Shown: piece by piece, positions 15,873 through 16,720 of the stretch
Layout: the number at the start of each line of letters is the position of its first letter
How positions within the stretch are numbered: the first letter of the stretch is position 1
Assembly: GCA_030616835.1 (NCBI GenBank)
Contig: JAUWWP010000023.1
Span: forward strand, 1-16,720
Reading direction: 5' to 3'
DNA: 16,720 nucleotides
DNA from: Deltaproteobacteria bacterium
GTDB lineage: Bacteria > Desulfobacterota > G020345765
The notes under the pieces: generated by a model
Told to the model about the DNA's origin: nothing
The model's database searches: none
The model's input: only the letters and a program-made list of their open reading frames with translations
Position numbers and translations under genes: made by a program

Positions 15873-16058
15873 TCAGCCCAGAAATACCCGGATAATCTTT
15901 GATAAGATGAAATCTACCAGGCCAAGATAGATTGCGGTGATGATTACGGTAATTAAGACTACCACGGTGGAAGCCACGGTTTCTTTACGAGAAGGCCAGG
16001 TAACTTTTTTTAATTCAACCTTAACCTCTCGGAGAAACTCCTGAATCTTTGCGAACAT
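15873..16058 (-). CDS. secE: Preprotein translocase subunit SecE
   Basis: SecE clamps the two halves of SecY in the inner-membrane SecYEG channel. At 61 aa it is the minimal one-helix form found in most bacteria (E. coli has three helices). The cytoplasmic amphipathic part ends in the signature VELKKVTWPSRKETVAST, followed by one membrane helix (about residues 31-53, VVVLITVIITAIYLGLVDFIL). ATG at 16058 with GGGGAGGGG about 7 nt upstream. It lies 37 nt after the tRNA-Trp gene and before nusG, its usual partner. Confidence 0.96.
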   Translation of the reverse strand: MFAKIQEFLREVKVELKKVTWPSRKETVASTVVVLITVIITAIYLGLVDFILSKIIRVFLG

Positions 16059-16068
16059 TTTATCCCCT

Positions 16069-16081
16069 CCCCAACTTGGGG
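16069..16081 (-). other. Inverted repeat between tRNA-Trp and secE
   Basis: CCCCA and TGGGG flank a 3-nt loop, or CCCCAA/TTGGGG with a single central base. Its 3' arm reaches into the GGGGAGGGG ribosome-binding site of secE, so it could mark tRNA 3' processing or modulate secE translation. This is a weak, structure-only call. Confidence 0.35.
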
Positions 16082-16095
16082 TCTTACCTTTAAAA

Positions 16096-16172
16096 TGGCA
16101 GGCCAGGAGGGATTCGAACCCCCAACCACCGGTTTTGGAGACCGGCGCTCTAACCGTTAGAGCTACTGGCCT
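16096..16172 (-). tRNA. trnW: tRNA-Trp (anticodon CCA)
   Basis: This is a complete 77-nt cloverleaf. Acceptor AGGCCAG pairs with CTGGCCT, discriminator G, and the CCA end is encoded. The D stem is GCTC/GAGC. The anticodon stem CCGGT/ACCGG carries loop CTCCAAA, giving anticodon CCA for UGG (Trp). The T arm is GGGGG-TTCGAAT-CCCTC with one G-U pair. It sits between rpmG and secE, an arrangement seen in many bacteria, and is presumably processed from the operon transcript. Confidence 0.97.
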
Positions 16173-16283
16173 TTATGCTGGAATAAATAGGGTTCAAGGA
16201 TTCAAGTCCCTGCTATTCCTTGCTACTCCCCCTGCCCTACGAAGCTTTAGCGAAGTAGGGTGCTATTCCCTGATTAATAGAGA
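16173..16283. other. rpmG/tRNA-Trp spacer made of small repeats
   Basis: This 111-bp spacer has three near-identical 10-bp units (TGCTATTCCT at 16211, TGCTACTCCC at 16221, TGCTATTCCC at 16261), with a palindrome between the second and third. A TTCAAGGATTCAAG stretch lies at 16193-16206. I see no gene, and no promoter with acceptable -35/-10 spacing towards the tRNA. Confidence 0.6.
16235..16260. repeat. 26-bp palindrome of the CCTACTTCGC family
   Basis: CCCTAC and GTAGGG arms enclose GAAGC TTT AGCGAA. Its reverse complement begins CCCTACTTCGC, sharing 10 consecutive bases (CCTACTTCGC) with the palindrome nested in MITE copy B at 4531-4563. It interrupts the 10-bp tandem repeat in this spacer. 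Confidence 0.7.
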
Positions 16284-16433
16284 TCACTTTATCTCTTTAT
16301 GGAGAGTATGTTTTCTACAAAAGCGACAGTATTTCTTAAACGCTAACTTTCCCGTAGTCTTCCGTTTATTCTTGGTGGTAGTATAGTTTCTTCGATTACA
16401 ATGGCTACAGGCTAAGGTAACAATCTCTCTCAT
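16284..16433 (-). CDS. rpmG: 50S ribosomal protein L33 (four-cysteine form)
   Basis: L33 is a small 50S protein near the E site. It is 49 aa: MREIVTLACSHC begins it, then NRRNYTTTKNKRKTTGKL, and it ends KEIK. Cys9/Cys12 (CSHC) and Cys36/Cys39 (CRFC) form the zinc-binding 'C+' version; Zur-regulated C- paralogues lack them. The ATG at 16433 is the only start giving the family N-terminus, yet no Shine-Dalgarno sequence precedes it (leader TATGGTTAAAAT). A four-codon frame (MVKI, starting at 16444) ends in a TGA overlapping this ATG. A 30-bp palindrome fills most of the spacer from tuf. The order tuf-rpmG-trnW-secE supports the call. Confidence 0.95.
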   Translation of the reverse strand: MREIVTLACSHCNRRNYTTTKNKRKTTGKLAFKKYCRFCRKHTLHKEIK

Positions 16434-16444
16434 ATTTTAACCAT

Positions 16445-16474
16445 AGTAGGGGCAATTCATGAATTGCCCCTACT
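16445..16474. repeat. Perfect 30-bp palindrome overlapping the tuf stop
   Basis: Each half is AGTAGGGGCAATTCA, with no mismatch and no spacer. On the minus strand the tuf TAG stop lies within its first bases (AAG TAG GGG). RNA from it would form a strong hairpin 11 nt before the rpmG ATG. No U-run follows, so it is not a classical intrinsic terminator. It resembles dispersed GTAGGGGC...GCCCCTAC palindromes I recall from many environmental genomes. Confidence 0.85.
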
Positions 16475-16720
16475 TGATGATCTCACTTACCACTCCGGCC
16501 CCCACTGTCTTCCCTCCCTCCCGGATGGCAAACCTTAACTCCTTCTCCATCGCAATCGGCATGATCAGCTTCACCTCTACCTCAATATTGTCCCCGGGCA
16601 TCACCATCTCTACCTTCTCCGGAAGGTTCACTACCCCGGTAACATCCGTAGTGCGAAAATAAAACTGGGGCCGATACCCATTGTAAAAAGGAGTATGCCT
16701 TCCCCCCTCCTCCTTCTTTA
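16470..16720 (-). CDS. tuf: Elongation factor EF-Tu, 3' part (5' end beyond window)
   Basis: These are the last 83 codons plus two bases of tuf, covering the end of domain 3 (GGRHTPFYNGYRPQFYFRTT, VEMVMPGDN, FAIREGGKTVGAGVVSEIIK), with TAG at 16472-16470. The first 127 bases read (16720-16594) are identical to 127-1. Frame continues perfectly if base 1 is joined to 16593: 1076 + 124 = 1200 nt, a complete 399-aa EF-Tu. In the chromosome this is most likely the 'tufB' copy opening the tuf-rpmG-trnW-secE-nusG operon, while the fragment at 1-1076 is the str-operon copy. Confidence 0.97.
   Translation of the reverse strand, partial: KKEEGGRHTPFYNGYRPQFYFRTTDVTGVVNLPEKVEMVMPGDNIEVEVKLIMPIAMEKELRFAIREGGKTVGAGVVSEIIK
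16594..16720. repeat. Terminal direct repeat, right copy (127 bp)
   Basis: Identical to 1-127 over its full length. Both lie within tuf, in the same orientation and frame. Confidence 0.97.

Noticed and set aside
16445..16474. An intrinsic terminator after tuf
   Set aside because: The hairpin is strong but no run of T follows on the transcribed strand, and essential rpmG, tRNA-Trp and secE lie directly downstream with no visible promoter.
1..16720. A circular plasmid or phage genome
   Set aside because: Only chromosomal housekeeping genes are present, with no replication, partition, mobilisation or phage gene. The end overlap is exactly k-mer sized and lies within tuf, a gene usually duplicated.

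Overview
The window is an ordinary bacterial chromosomal core: the secE-nusG-rplKAJL-rpoBC (beta) operon joined to the str operon. Every gene is on the minus strand, so transcription runs from position 16720 down to 1. In that order the genes are tuf (3' part only), rpmG, tRNA-Trp, secE, nusG, rplK, rplA, rplJ, rplL, rpoB, rpoC, rpsL, rpsG, fusA and tuf (5' part only). They supply RNA polymerase beta and beta', ribosomal proteins L33, L11, L1, L10, L7/L12, S12 and S7, elongation factors EF-Tu and EF-G, NusG, and the SecE translocase subunit. Strong AGGAGG-like ribosome-binding sites precede most genes. RpoC has a trigger-loop insertion of the kind found in Gram-negative lineages. Together with the layout and the intergenic repeats this suggests an uncultivated, metagenome-derived Gram-negative-type bacterium. 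I cannot name the phylum from sequence alone.

The first and last 127 bases are identical, and both lie inside tuf. Joined end to end, the two tuf parts form one intact 399-codon gene on a 16,593-bp 'circle'. The most economical reading is a false circle. The genome probably has two near-identical tuf genes flanking this segment, and a k=127 assembly graph collapsed them. It should not be read as a plasmid or virus.

What is unusual is not a new gene system but a set of small repeats between highly expressed essential genes. Two related elements of about 275 and 312 bp flank rpsL. They have terminal inverted repeats (consensus CTGTGATTCGGACATAAG) and 8-9 bp near-duplicated flanks, so they look like miniature inverted-repeat transposable elements (MITEs). 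Each abuts the stop codon of the gene before it. The rpoC/rpsL insertion appears to have duplicated a segment that served both as the rpoC stop and as the rpsL ribosome-binding site, which would explain how it was tolerated. The longer copy carries an extra 33-bp palindrome that the other lacks. A relative of that palindrome interrupts a 10-bp tandem repeat between rpmG and tRNA-Trp. A separate perfect 30-bp palindrome supplies the tuf stop codon and fills the tuf/rpmG spacer.

Other points: L7/L12 has a charged N-terminal extension of about 38 residues built partly from an exact 18-bp tandem repeat. EF-Tu has a four-cysteine insertion and a Ser where Tyr is usual after the switch II DCPGHAD motif. 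The spacers usually used for L10, L1 and S7 feedback control are very short or occupied by a repeat. I see no convincing promoter or intrinsic terminator inside the window.
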